A stretch of 64,000 bases of DNA from Eubacterium sp. (GCA_017433295.1 JAFRHL010000037.1:62001-126000); one strand, 5' to 3'. Shown: positions 24,331 through 33,092, numbered from the stretch's first letter. Notes: generated by a model not told the origin, from the letters alone. Program-made: numbers and translations.

Positions 24331-27300
24331 ATGGCATTTACACATTTGCACGTCCATACAGAATACAGCCTGCTGGATGGCTCCGGCAAGATCAATGAGC
24401 TGGTCCCCAGGGCAAAGGAGCTGGGAATGGACAGTCTTGCCATCACGGACCATGGCGTGATGTACGGCGTGATCGACTTTTATAAAAAAGCAAAAGAAGT
24501 GGGCATAAAACCCATCCTGGGCTGTGAGATCTATGTGGCCCCGGGTTCCAGGTTCGACCGGGAGCAGTCCAAAGGGGATGACCGATATTATCACATGGTG
24601 CTGCTGGCAGAGAATAACCAGGGATATAAGAATCTTATGAAGATTGTTACCAGGGGCTTTACCGAGGGCTATTATTATAAGCCCCGGGTAGATTATGAGA
24701 TCCTTGAAAAATACCATGAGGGTATCATTGCCCTGAGCGCCTGTCTGGCAGGGGAAATACCTAACAAGCTTCTCAAGGATGACTATGAAGGGGCCAGGGC
24801 GGCCGCCCTTCATATGCAGGATATTTTCGGGGAGGGGAATTTCTTCCTGGAGCTGCAGGACCACGGTATCCGGGAGCAGAAGCTGGTCAATACCAGCCTG
24901 CTGCGCCTGCACAGGGAGCTGGGTATTCCCCTGGTGGTCACCAATGATGTCCATTACATCATGGAAGATGACGCGGTTCCCCATGATCTGCTGCTCTGCA
25001 TCCAGACCGGGAAACTGGTTTCCGACGAGGACAGGATGCGCTATGAGGGAGGCCAGTTTTACTTAAAGTCAGAGGAGGAGATGGCCAGGCTCTTTCCCTA
25101 TGCGAAAGAGGCCATGGAGAACACCCACAGGATCGCCGAGCGGTGCAATGTGGAGATCGTATTCGGCCAGCAGAAGGTGCCCAGGTTCGACGTGCCGGAG
25201 GGATTTGATGCTCCATCCTATCTCAGGGCCCTGTGTGAGGAGGGCCTGGTAAGACGCTATGGGGATCCGCCTTCCCGGGAACTGGTCGAACGTCTTTCCC
25301 ATGAATTATCCACCATCCAGTCCATGGGATATGTGGATTACTTCCTTATTGTGTGGGATTTCATACGTTTCGCGAAAAGCAGAGGCATCGCAGTGGGGCC
25401 GGGAAGGGGGTCGGCGGCAGGCAGCATCGTTTCCTACTGCCTGGAAATCACTGACATCGATCCCATCCGATACCAGCTGATCTTTGAGCGTTTCCTGAAT
25501 CCGGAGCGGGTCTCCATGCCGGATATTGATATTGATTTCTGCTACGAGAGACGCCAGGAAGTCATAGACTACGTATACAGGAAATACGGAAGAGACAAGG
25601 TGGTTCAGATCATCACCTTCGGAACCATGGCAGCCAGAATGGCAGTCCGGGACGTGGGCAGGGTGCTGGCTATTCCCTATGCCCAGGTGGACCGGGTGGC
25701 CAAAATGATCCCCATGGAACTGGGGATCACCATAGAGAAGGCCCTGAAGAATAACCCGGATCTTAAGGCAGACTATGAAAGTAATGAGACAACGAAAAAC
25801 CTGATCGACATGTCCATACGTCTGGAGGGACTTCCCAGACACACCTCCATCCACGCGGCCGGTGTGGTGATCGGCTCTCAGCCCCTGGATGAATTCGTGC
25901 CCCTGTCCCGGGGAGCGGATAATGTCATCACGACCCAGTTTACCATGACCACCATCGAGGAGCTGGGCCTTCTGAAAATGGACTTTCTGGGTCTGCGGAC
26001 CCTGACGGTGATCCAGGATGCCGTCCGGATGATCGAAAAGCAGATGGACCGGTCATTTTCCATAAATGATATCAGTTACGATGACCCCGGCGTCTACGAG
26101 ATGATCGGCCAGGCTAAGACAGAAGGTGTATTCCAGCTGGAAAGCGCCGGGATGAAAAGCTTCATGCGGGAGCTGAGGCCGGAAAACCTGGAGGATATCA
26201 TCGCCGGTATCTCCCTGTACCGGCCGGGCCCCATGGATTTTATCCCCAAATATATCAGGGGAAAGAAGAATAAGGATTCTGTGCAGTACAGCTGCCCGGA
26301 GCTTGAGGAGATCCTGGCCCCCACCTATGGATGTATTGTTTACCAGGAGCAGGTCATGCAGATCGTAATGAAGCTGGCCGGCTATACCCTCGGAAGAAGT
26401 GACCTGGTCCGCCGGGCCATGTCCAAGAAAAAGGGCGATGTGATGGCCAGAGAGAGGGCCAACTTTGTTTACGGCAATGAAGAAGAAGGGGTGGAAGGCT
26501 GTATAAAGCGGGGGATTTCAGAGCAGGTGGCCAACCAGGTCTTCGATGAAATGATCGATTTCGCCAAATATGCCTTTAACAAATCCCATGCCGCAGCCTA
26601 TGCGGTGGTGGCCTACCAGACTGCCTGGCTCAGGTACTATTATCCGGTGGAGTTTATGGCAGCCCTCCTTACCTCGGTCATTACAAATACGAAGAAGATC
26701 ACGGAGTATATCAATACCTGCCGCGGCATGGGCATTCAGATCCTGCCCCCAGACATTAACGAAGGGGAAGGCAGCTTTTCCGTCTCGGACGGCCGCATCC
26801 GCTACGGCATGGCGGCTATAAAAAGTCTCGGACGAAGCGTCATTGATGAGATGGTCTCCGAGAGGGAGGCCCACGGTCCCTACCAGAATCTCAAGGATTT
26901 CATGACCCGCTTAAGCAGCAGAGAGATCAACAAACGGACCCTGGAGAGCCTCATCAAAGCAGGAGCCCTTGACAGCCTGGGAAATACCAGAAAGCAGCTG
27001 ATGATGGTCTACAGCCGGGTGCTTGACGAGGTGAACCGGGAGAAGAAAGAAAATGTCACCGGACAAATGTCCATGTTTGACTTCTTCACCGAGGAGCAGA
27101 AAAAGGAATACGAAGTAAAATATCCTGATGTGGGAGAATATGACCAGGCTCAGAAGCTGGCCTTCGAAAAGGAGGTTCTGGGAATCTATGTCAGCGGCCA
27201 TCCCCTGGAACAGTACAGTGCTTCCATCAAAAAACAGGTCACAGCCAAAAGCACCGATTTCGAGCCCGATGAAGATACCGGAAGGTCAGTGGTCAGGGAC

Positions 27301-27819
27301 GGACAGCATTACGCAGTGGGAGGCCTGATTACAGATATCACTGTCAAGCTGACAAAAACCGGTCAGAATATGGCCTTTCTTAGCATTGAAGATATGTACG
27401 GCACTCTGGAGATCATCCTCTTCCCCAGAAACTATCAGGAATGCCGGGATAAGTTTGCCATGGACCGGCCGGTATATGTTACGGGAAGAGCTTCCGTATC
27501 TGAGGAGAGCGGAAAGCTCATTGCCGACCAGCTGATCCCCATGGATGAGGTCCCCCGGGAAATATGGATCCGGGTGGAGGATCTGGAGACATTCCACCGG
27601 AAACAGGAAGAACTGTTTACCATTATCCGCTCCCACCCCGGTGACAGCAGTATCGTTGTATATCTCAACGATATCAGGCAGTATAAAAGGCTTCCGGCCT
27701 ATCAGAATATTCTTGGAGATGAAGAAAGCATTATGGCCCTGAAAGAATGTTTCGGTGAAAAAAATGTTGCCTTCAAAGAGAAGAGTATTGAAAAAAAGAC
27801 AAAAAAAGGGTACAATTAA
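24331..27819 (+). CDS. dnaE: DNA polymerase III alpha subunit
   Basis: 1162 residues, the usual DnaE1/DnaE3 length. An N-terminal PHP domain begins HLHVHTEYSLLDGSGK and continues ITDHGVMYG. The catalytic palm has GPGRGSAAGSIVSYCL near residue 354 and the metal-binding Asp residues in MPDIDIDFCYERR near 397. The fingers follow, then helix-hairpin-helix and C-terminal OB-fold segments (YAVGGLITDITVKLTKTGQNMAFLSIED near 995). It copies DNA at the fork in the cytoplasm; Gram-positives also carry PolC. AAAAGGAG precedes the ATG. The next gene is pfkA, a common clostridial order. Confidence 0.97.
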   Translation: MAFTHLHVHTEYSLLDGSGKINELVPRAKELGMDSLAITDHGVMYGVIDFYKKAKEVGIKPILGCEIYVAPGSRFDREQSKGDDRYYHMVLLAENNQGYKNLMKIVTRGFTEGYYYKPRVDYEILEKYHEGIIALSACLAGEIPNKLLKDDYEGARAAALHMQDIFGEGNFFLELQDHGIREQKLVNTSLLRLHRELGIPLVVTNDVHYIMEDDAVPHDLLLCIQTGKLVSDEDRMRYEGGQFYLKSEEEMARLFPYAKEAMENTHRIAERCNVEIVFGQQKVPRFDVPEGFDAPSYLRALCEEGLVRRYGDPPSRELVERLSHELSTIQSMGYVDYFLIVWDFIRFAKSRGIAVGPGRGSAAGSIVSYCLEITDIDPIRYQLIFERFLNPERVSMPDIDIDFCYERRQEVIDYVYRKYGRDKVVQIITFGTMAARMAVRDVGRVLAIPYAQVDRVAKMIPMELGITIEKALKNNPDLKADYESNETTKNLIDMSIRLEGLPRHTSIHAAGVVIGSQPLDEFVPLSRGADNVITTQFTMTTIEELGLLKMDFLGLRTLTVIQDAVRMIEKQMDRSFSINDISYDDPGVYEMIGQAKTEGVFQLESAGMKSFMRELRPENLEDIIAGISLYRPGPMDFIPKYIRGKKNKDSVQYSCPELEEILAPTYGCIVYQEQVMQIVMKLAGYTLGRSDLVRRAMSKKKGDVMARERANFVYGNEEEGVEGCIKRGISEQVANQVFDEMIDFAKYAFNKSHAAAYAVVAYQTAWLRYYYPVEFMAALLTSVITNTKKITEYINTCRGMGIQILPPDINEGEGSFSVSDGRIRYGMAAIKSLGRSVIDEMVSEREAHGPYQNLKDFMTRLSSREINKRTLESLIKAGALDSLGNTRKQLMMVYSRVLDEVNREKKENVTGQMSMFDFFTEEQKKEYEVKYPDVGEYDQAQKLAFEKEVLGIYVSGHPLEQYSASIKKQVTAKSTDFEPDEDTGRSVVRDGQHYAVGGLITDITVKLTKTGQNMAFLSIEDMYGTLEIILFPRNYQECRDKFAMDRPVYVTGRASVSEESGKLIADQLIPMDEVPREIWIRVEDLETFHRKQEELFTIIRSHPGDSSIVVYLNDIRQYKRLPAYQNILGDEESIMALKECFGEKNVAFKEKSIEKKTKKGYN

Positions 27820-27932
27820 TTCAAGTTTTGCGGTTGTCCGGGTTGCCACGGAATTTCCTCAGGCCAACCCGTGCGACCCGGCGATAAAAACTAACACTTT
27901 AATCACAGGGAATTTCAAGGGAGGTACATTTC

Positions 27933-28925
27933 ATGAGCAGTGCAGTGAAAACCATCGGCATTCTTACCAGTGGCGGCGATGCTCCCGGCATGAACGCGGC
28001 AATCCGTGCCGTAGCCAGGACAGCCTGGGGACTGGGCATTAACGTAAAGGGCATTTACCGGGGCTATAAGGGCATCTTGGATGAAGAGATCTTTGAGATG
28101 GATCATCATTTTACCCGCAATATCATCACAAAAGGTGGAACAGCTCTGCTGACAGCCAGATGCCTGGAATTTAAAGAAGAAGAATATCAGAAGAAGGCAG
28201 CTGACATCCTGAAAGACCATGGTATTGACGGTCTGGTAGTTGTAGGTGGAGACGGTTCCTTCCGGGGAGCCCAGGCCATTGCCAGACAGGGTATCAACAC
28301 AGTAGCCATGCCGGGAACCATCGACCTGGATATCGCCTGCACCGAGTACACCATCGGATTTGATACCGCGGTAAATACCGCCATGGAAGCTATTGATAAG
28401 ATTCGTGACACAGCATCATCTCACGATCGCTGTTCCATCATCGAGGTTATGGGCCGGGATGCCGGTTACATCGCCCTCTGGTGCGGACTTGCCTGCGGCG
28501 CCGAGAACATCCTGATTCCCGAGCGTTTTGACGGGAACCGTCCAAAACTGGTATACCAGCTGATCAACGAAATTGACAGCCAGAAGAGCAGCTCCAAGAA
28601 GCATCACATGATCGTGAATGCAGAAGGTATCGGACATTCCTACGGTATGGCCAAAGATATCGAGGCAGCCACAGGCGTTGAGACCCGTGCCACCATCCTC
28701 GGATACATGCAGCGTGGAGGCAGCCCCACAGCCAAGGACAGAGTATATGCCACATACATGGGATCCCTTTGTGTAGATCTTCTGGCCGCCGGAGCTACCA
28801 ACCGTGTTGTAGGCTTCAGGAACGGCAAGTTTGTGGATGACGATATTGAAGATGCTCTGTCAATGCCCAAGAAGGACATCGATGAGTACGAACTTGAGAT
28901 GGCCAGAAGGCTTGGAAGAAGATAA
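27933..28925 (+). CDS. pfkA: ATP-dependent 6-phosphofructokinase
   Basis: 330 residues with the PfkA fold. ATP site: GILTSGGDAPGMNAAIRA at the N-terminus and GGDGSFRGA near residue 104. Catalytic loop: PGTIDLDI near residue 127, where the catalytic Asp is kept but the following residue is Leu in place of the common Asn. Substrate loops: EVMGRDAGYIALW and GYMQRGGSPTAKDR. The Gly after GGD argues for ATP and not pyrophosphate as donor. GGGAGG precedes the ATG. It catalyses the committed step of glycolysis. Unlike many Firmicutes, pyk does not follow; an accessory region starts here. Confidence 0.95.
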   Translation: MSSAVKTIGILTSGGDAPGMNAAIRAVARTAWGLGINVKGIYRGYKGILDEEIFEMDHHFTRNIITKGGTALLTARCLEFKEEEYQKKAADILKDHGIDGLVVVGGDGSFRGAQAIARQGINTVAMPGTIDLDIACTEYTIGFDTAVNTAMEAIDKIRDTASSHDRCSIIEVMGRDAGYIALWCGLACGAENILIPERFDGNRPKLVYQLINEIDSQKSSSKKHHMIVNAEGIGHSYGMAKDIEAATGVETRATILGYMQRGGSPTAKDRVYATYMGSLCVDLLAAGATNRVVGFRNGKFVDDDIEDALSMPKKDIDEYELEMARRLGRR

Positions 28926-28944
28926 CACAGTGATAAATTCTTAT

Positions 28945-28997
28945 AATAAACAGAAGCCGGGAGGTGGTACTTTATCACCTCCCGGCTTCTGTTTATT
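28945..28997. terminator. 22-bp perfect stem terminator shared by pfkA and the XRE gene
   Basis: 28945-28966 pairs without mismatch with 28976-28997 around a 9-base loop (GTACTTTAT). The core is CAGAAGCCGGGAGGTG / CACCTCCCGGCTTCTG with AATAAA/TTTATT outside. The stop codon of the minus-strand XRE gene (28993-28995) lies within the stem, so both convergent genes use it. Confidence 0.9.
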
Positions 28998-29325
28998 GCA
29001 TTTCCTTTATCAGTGAAGCCACTAGTTCCTTCTGGTAAACAGAAAGCCTGTGCCACTGTTCCAGATGGATCTTGTCCTCCGCTGTCACAATATCTACATT
29101 GTCATCCTTTTTGTAGAAGAATTCTGATAAAGATATACCGAAAACACGGCAGATCGATTCAAGCTTATCTATGGGCGGGTAATAGTTTTTCTGGTACCAG
29201 GTGGAGATGGTGGACTGGGGAATCTCCGAAAGCCTGGATAGCTTGTAAGTGGACAAATTATTGAGTTTTCTGAGTTCAGTGATGCGGTCGAGTACATTAA
29301 AAGAAGGTTCGTTCTTGCTTATCAT
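28993..29325 (-). CDS. XRE-family helix-turn-helix regulator
   Basis: A 110-residue protein. Residues 10-68 are a Cro/CI-type helix-turn-helix: RITELRKLNNLSTYKLSRLSEIPQSTISTWYQKNYYPPIDKLESICRVFGISLSEFF. The last 35 residues are charged and helical (EQWHRLSVYQKELVASLIKEMQ), a dimerisation tail common in clostridial regulators of this type. The second XRE protein of the region (31147) has a similar closing helix. Large nested inverted repeats lie upstream, suggesting autoregulation. Confidence 0.85.
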   Translation of the reverse strand: MISKNEPSFNVLDRITELRKLNNLSTYKLSRLSEIPQSTISTWYQKNYYPPIDKLESICRVFGISLSEFFYKKDDNVDIVTAEDKIHLEQWHRLSVYQKELVASLIKEMQ

Positions 29326-29345
29326 AAGTATTCCTCCCTGTCTTT

Positions 29346-29408
29346 ACGGTGCTTAATTGGGGTGGTATAACAGTTATTTCGCGACTGTTATACAAATACC
29401 TGCACCGT
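29346..29408. promoter_or_regulatory. Nested inverted repeats upstream of the XRE regulator gene
   Basis: Outer arms ACGGTGC (29346-29352) / GCACCGT (29402-29408) enclose inner arms GTATAACAGT (29365-29374) / ACTGTTATAC (29384-29393) with a 9-base centre. They lie 21-83 bases before the XRE start codon (minus strand), so they are a probable operator region or leader structure. Confidence 0.55.
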
Positions 29409-29490
29409 AATTATAGTTCGGAAATTCGATATAATGTAGGGAGTGATTGACGAACATATATATCGAATTATCGTTATGTTCCATCTGCTG

Positions 29491-30660
29491 TCAAAGCCAG
29501 GACTCTCTCATAATTAACTCTGCTTTCGATTTATCCAGAAGAAATATTTTTATCAAGGCTTCCAGTACCTCCGATTCGCTTTTCCCTTCTGCTTTATTTT
29601 GCACAATAAAATGGGTTAAAGCATCATTTAATATCTTTTCAGCTTTATCGGCCCTGGCCTTTTCTTCCTCAGCCCTGGCCTTTTCTTCCTCGGCCCTGGC
29701 TCTTTCCATGGCAGCGCGTTCTCTTTCTCTGTCTGCAATGAGCCTTGCCTGATTTGTTTCTTCTTTTATCTTTTTCATCTCTTCTCTTGTGGCCTGGACG
29801 TCAATTCCTTTTAAATTCTCAAAAAGTATTCCCATATTCTCTCCTTTCTTTACATCGGTCAGCATATCGGAAGCTTCATCTTGTGGTACATTCATTTTCA
29901 TCAGCAAACCCCACAAAACTCTGATGATAAGATCCTGAATAACAGGTGATGTTTTTTTGTAAATGGAGTCCATATAATCTTTTGCGGTTTCACGAAATTC
30001 CTTAAAATCTTCCGGCCCCTGGATCTTGTTGATCATCATGAACAGTGACATTTCATTGTTGTTAAGACGTAATTCGTCGTTTTCATAATCCTGGAGATAG
30101 ACAACATGATATGTTAAATCAGGAATATAATCCATAGCCAGTTCTGCATGTGCAATACGGTCTGACAGGTGCGTCCCTGCGGTCCACTTTCTGCTTCCCT
30201 CATAATAGACAACGGGTATGATCAGAGGATAACGGAACTGCTTTGACTTGCTGATCTTGTTATTCTTTTCATTTTCCTTATCAGCGTAATCCTTCCAGAT
30301 TAAAGACATATACATGAGCAGCTGCATGGCCACATCGTAATCCACCAGACTTTTGTGTTCAACCAGTGCGATCACATATACATCCTGGTTCAGGTAGGGT
30401 AATCTGAGGTGTACCTTTTTAATTGTATCACCTTCGACTTCAATGCCCAGCATTGCTCTGAACTTTTCCGTCTGGTCTTCCAGATCCTCCGGCTTCAGGT
30501 CTGAAAAAAGAGTGATGCCTGAATAATCCTTTAAGAACTGGCTCGCCAGAAGATTATTACTAAAGATCTCTCTGCTGTTGACATCTCTGATATGCATTAC
30601 TTTTCCAACGATATCATTGGAGTTACTTTCCCTATTCAAATAATGCCTGTTATCACTCAT
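29491..30660 (-). CDS. Rpn-family PD-(D/E)XK nuclease (transposase-31-like) with C-terminal coiled coil
   Basis: A 389-residue protein of the Rpn/YhgA-like family. The nuclease core is in the first 150 residues: FLKDYSGITLFSDLKPEDL, then the strand VIALVEHKSLVDYDVAMQLLMYM, where E-x-K is the catalytic signature (usually EHQS in relatives, here EHKS), and YPLIIPVVYYEG. Residues 300-345 form a strongly charged coiled coil with MERARAEEEKARAEEEKARA repeats. Rpn proteins promote RecA-independent recombination in E. coli and are expanded in gut Firmicutes; the natural role is unsettled. AGGAGG precedes the ATG. A predicted promoter (AAGCAA/ATTATA on the plus strand, 30698-30728) lies upstream. Confidence 0.85.
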   Translation of the reverse strand: MSDNRHYLNRESNSNDIVGKVMHIRDVNSREIFSNNLLASQFLKDYSGITLFSDLKPEDLEDQTEKFRAMLGIEVEGDTIKKVHLRLPYLNQDVYVIALVEHKSLVDYDVAMQLLMYMSLIWKDYADKENEKNNKISKSKQFRYPLIIPVVYYEGSRKWTAGTHLSDRIAHAELAMDYIPDLTYHVVYLQDYENDELRLNNNEMSLFMMINKIQGPEDFKEFRETAKDYMDSIYKKTSPVIQDLIIRVLWGLLMKMNVPQDEASDMLTDVKKGENMGILFENLKGIDVQATREEMKKIKEETNQARLIADRERERAAMERARAEEEKARAEEEKARADKAEKILNDALTHFIVQNKAEGKSESEVLEALIKIFLLDKSKAELIMRESWL

Positions 30661-30773
30661 ATGCTCAACCTCCTATAAATGTAAATAAATGGCAACTATT
30701 ATATATCATAAATCGAGCGCATAAGCAATAATATTTTTCATAAAAGTATAAAGAATAGTCAGATTCTTTCCTC

Positions 30774-30802
30774 TTGCCTTATTCCCCGCATTACATTATA
30801 AT
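30774..30802 (+). promoter_or_regulatory. Promoter of a candidate small RNA
   Basis: TTGCCT (30774-30779), a 17-base spacer and exact TATAAT (30797-30802). No protein gene follows on this strand; the transcript would meet two hairpins and a T-run within 100 bases. Confidence 0.6.
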
Positions 30803-30808
30803 ATAGAT

Positions 30809-30898
30809 GCGATGTGGGGATGGCAGCAAGCCTTCCATCCCCGTTGTTTCAATTTGTGAAAGTCTTATTTATTTAATAAGGCTTCCACTTTTTATTTT
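30809..30898 (+). ncRNA. Candidate orphan small RNA (about 90 nt)
   Basis: After the promoter at 30774-30802 come hairpin 1 (GGGGATGG 30816-30823 / CCATCCCC 30835-30842) and hairpin 2 (30856-30869 / 30875-30888, 13 of 14 positions paired), followed by TTTTTATTTT, a textbook terminator. The loop of hairpin 1 holds AAGCCTT (30828-30834), the exact complement of AAGGCTT (30878-30884) in the 3' arm of the terminator, so the RNA could form a pseudoknot or switch. I recognise no known RNA family. It lies between the Rpn nuclease and the second XRE gene. Confidence 0.5.
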
Positions 30899-31002
30899 AA
30901 TTCCTCAAGTGATTCGCTCTCACTTATCATCAGGAGAAATCTGCAGAGCATTTTCTGTTCTGTTTCTTCTCTGGCAACCTCTGCCTGATTCATTTCTTCC
31001 AT
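30892..31002 (-). pseudogene. Possible remnant of a charged helical ORF
   Basis: A 36-codon reading frame, MEEMNQAEVAREETEQKMLC and onward to ELK, ends opposite the candidate small RNA terminator. GGGAAAAG precedes the ATG. The charged coiled-coil-like composition recalls the tail of Rpn-family proteins, so it may be what is left of a second copy. It could also be a real microprotein; nothing decides. Confidence 0.3.
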
Positions 31003-31146
31003 CTTTTCCCTTTTCCGACTGCTTGCCTGCCTTACTTGTTTAGATCACTCTTAACTATTATTATAATAGTTTTTGATAATAAGAAAGTCAATATAATTTG
31101 CAATATTTTACAATTCTATTTAAAGTGATCTTTTTTAATTATGATA

Positions 31147-31455
31147 TCAGCTTACGAGATCTTTCACAAGTTCTGAAATGTATTCAAGCTGTTTTGGTGT
31201 AAGCTTTTTGATATTATTCATCAGATTACCGACTTTATCAGGCTGCTGGAGTTCCAGATCGAAAAAATCCTTGGGAGACACTTTAAGGTAATCACATATA
31301 TAAAAGAAGCCTGACATGGAAGGCAGTGATTTACCGGTCTCGATACTGTTGATATATCCCGGATTCTGGCCTATTGAAAGGCTCATATCCCTGGCGGAAA
31401 CCGATTTTTCCATTCTCAACTGAGTCAGTCTTTCAGAAAACTCCTTTTCATACAT
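31147..31455 (-). CDS. XRE-family helix-turn-helix regulator
   Basis: A 102-residue Cro/CI-like protein. Residues 8-64: RLTQLRMEKSVSARDMSLSIGQNPGYINSIETGKSLPSMSGFFYICDYLKVSPKDFFD. A short C-terminal helix (LTPKQLEYISELVKDL) resembles that of clostridial regulators in mobile regions. GGGAGG precedes the ATG. It is a single gene in AT-rich surroundings; its target is unknown. Confidence 0.87.
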   Translation of the reverse strand: MYEKEFSERLTQLRMEKSVSARDMSLSIGQNPGYINSIETGKSLPSMSGFFYICDYLKVSPKDFFDLELQQPDKVGNLMNNIKKLTPKQLEYISELVKDLVS

Positions 31456-31782
31456 TCTAATATGCCTCCCTTCTGTATAATATTGTATGCGATGACAACG
31501 TTTGAGGCAGTATCTTATATGTAATATTTGAGGAATAATATCAGATTTAAACTGATAGGAATGTCTCGTTAAGAAAACTAATAAAATGGTTACATTTATA
31601 GGTTTTTGTAATGAATTTGATATTGTAATAAATATGATATTAATGATAAAATGATATATATAATCTGATAATCATAAAACATTTTTATAATAAATTTAGA
31701 TTTTTTTATCCTGATTGAATTCCAGAACAGGATTTCAAAGAATGGGACAGAAAGATGGAATTATGCTATTAGGAGAAAAATT
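31456..31782. other. AT-rich intergenic stretch
   Basis: 327 bases, very AT-rich, between the divergent XRE and LytTR genes. I see no ORF, clear promoter consensus or stable hairpin. It must contain both promoters. AGGAGAAA just before 31783 is the ribosome site of the LytTR gene. Confidence 0.5.
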
Positions 31783-32502
31783 ATGACAGTTGCGATTTGT
31801 GATGATGAAAAAACCTGGCTGGAATATGCTTCCCGTGTGCTGGATGATTATGGGAGACGTGCCGCGGTTTCGATAGATATTGTTCCTTTTTCCAGTGGAA
31901 AGGCTCTTCTTTCTTATGGTGAAAAACCAATAGATGCTGTTTTCATTGATATAGAGATGGAAGACGAAAACGGAATTGAGATTGTGAGTCAGCTTAATGA
32001 ACAGTGGCCGGACTGTCAGGTGGCCTACTGCACAGATTACCTGCACTATGCCATGGATGTATATGAAACCAGGCATAGCTATTTTATTGTCAAATCTCAT
32101 TTTCAAGAACGCATTGACACCATTATGAGCAGGCTGATCACCATAAATAATATGAAAAAGCAGGAAGTCTTTTATCATGTGATCAAAACCGGCATGACCA
32201 GATTCGCCGTGAACGATATCTTATATTTTGAGAGAAAGACCAGGATGACCACTCTGACGACAGTCAATGGAGCCTGCAACATCCGCGAGAAGATCACCGA
32301 GGTTATCCGAACCCTCCCGGAAGGTGAGTTCACAAGGAGTCATGCCAGCTTTGTGGTAAATCTGGCCCATATTGTCCGGAAAAATGGATCTGTTTATGAG
32401 CTTGATTCCGGTGCTTCCGTTCCCATAAGCCGGAGCTTTTCGAAGGTTACCAGAGAGGATTATCTTAGATGGTGTTCTGCCCGGCTGGAGGATAGGAAGT
32501 GA
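31783..32502 (+). CDS. LytTR-family response regulator without an adjacent sensor kinase
   Basis: A 239-residue AgrA/ComE-type regulator. The receiver domain (1-120) has acidic pocket D7/D8, phospho-acceptor Asp56 (VFIDIEMEDENG) and YFIVKSHF with the conserved Lys. The LytTR DNA-binding domain (135-235) has VNDILYFERKTRMTTLTT, GEFTRSHASFVVNLAHI and VPISRSFSK. Such regulators activate promoters through ACAGTTAA-like boxes, and three of those lie between this gene and the surface-protein gene. The usual HPK10-type sensor is not present; a 44-codon ORF overlaps the stop. It was perhaps part of a complete quorum-type locus. Confidence 0.9.
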   Translation: MTVAICDDEKTWLEYASRVLDDYGRRAAVSIDIVPFSSGKALLSYGEKPIDAVFIDIEMEDENGIEIVSQLNEQWPDCQVAYCTDYLHYAMDVYETRHSYFIVKSHFQERIDTIMSRLITINNMKKQEVFYHVIKTGMTRFAVNDILYFERKTRMTTLTTVNGACNIREKITEVIRTLPEGEFTRSHASFVVNLAHIVRKNGSVYELDSGASVPISRSFSKVTREDYLRWCSARLEDRK

Positions 32503-32633
32503 GCGGGCATGCCCTGATTAAACCATGTTTTTACAAAGATGTTAACGGATTTATCAATCGAATTGCCTCAGCGATTGGAGCAATATATGGTGTCGGTCGG
32601 GAGGATTATAGGCGATATTTTGGGGTTATGTAA
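32499..32633 (+). CDS. 44-residue ORF translationally coupled to the LytTR gene
   Basis: GTG at 32499 overlaps the LytTR stop (GTGA) and has GGAGGA (32486-32491) 7 bases upstream, an excellent start. The frame reads VSGHALIKPCFYKDVNGFIN, then RIASAIGAIYGVGREDYRRY and FGVM, ending with TAA at 32631. The centre is hydrophobic and the end basic. I do not recognise it. It could be a peptide component of the LytTR system or the stub of a lost sensor gene. The coupling and ribosome site are direct observations; function is unknown. Confidence 0.45.
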   Translation: MSGHALIKPCFYKDVNGFINRIASAIGAIYGVGREDYRRYFGVM

Positions 32634-32749
32634 AAGTGGTAAGTTTTTTGGTAATATTGGCAGGGAGGCTTTGTTGAAGGGGATTTAAAGAAAATGTAAA
32701 ATGTATATATGAGTTATGTAACTATCGGAGGACCAGGTAATTGCGAAAC

Positions 32750-32921
32750 ACAGTTAATCTTTTTATATGAAAGAAGTTTAAAGAATTGAGGTTTATCTGA
32801 CTCAAAAATTTCTTTGCAATGTTCAAAACGATCTATCAAATTTTAACTGTTTATATGTTGTCATATAGATGCAGTTCCTTTGTGAGATATGATAGGTTGG
32901 GACTTAGTACACCTTAACTGT
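32750..32921. promoter_or_regulatory. Three LytTR-type boxes upstream of the surface-protein gene
   Basis: The octamer ACAGTTAA occurs at 32750-32757 (plus) and as TTAACTGT at 32843-32850 and 32914-32921. It is the core of the AgrA-class direct repeat. The last copy ends 20 bases before a weak -35 (TTGTTT 32941-32946), with GATAAT at 32962-32967. The 71-base distance between the last two is not the usual 21-22-base spacing, so cooperative binding is uncertain. The rest of the 32634-33092 gap holds no ORF. Confidence 0.5.
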
Positions 32922-33092
32922 ACCATAAATCACTGAGGAGTTGTTTTATTTTCTGACAATAGATAATGTTTATTTAAGCCAGTTTTAGTGTTTTGCAAAC
33001 ACCTAAATACGGAATGCGCATTGAAAGGAGGAATTACAAGAGAGAAAAGGACGATTGGAACTTATAAGAATCAGTATTCAAGGAGGTACAGT

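Noticed and set aside
30807-31043. 78-codon plus-strand ORF between the Rpn and XRE genes
   Set aside because: It starts within the candidate small RNA, crosses its terminator and encodes a low-complexity peptide without a ribosome site.
32988-33092. Extended N-terminus of the surface protein from TTG 32988
   Set aside because: AAGGAGG at 33080-33086 and the signal peptide place the start at 33093.
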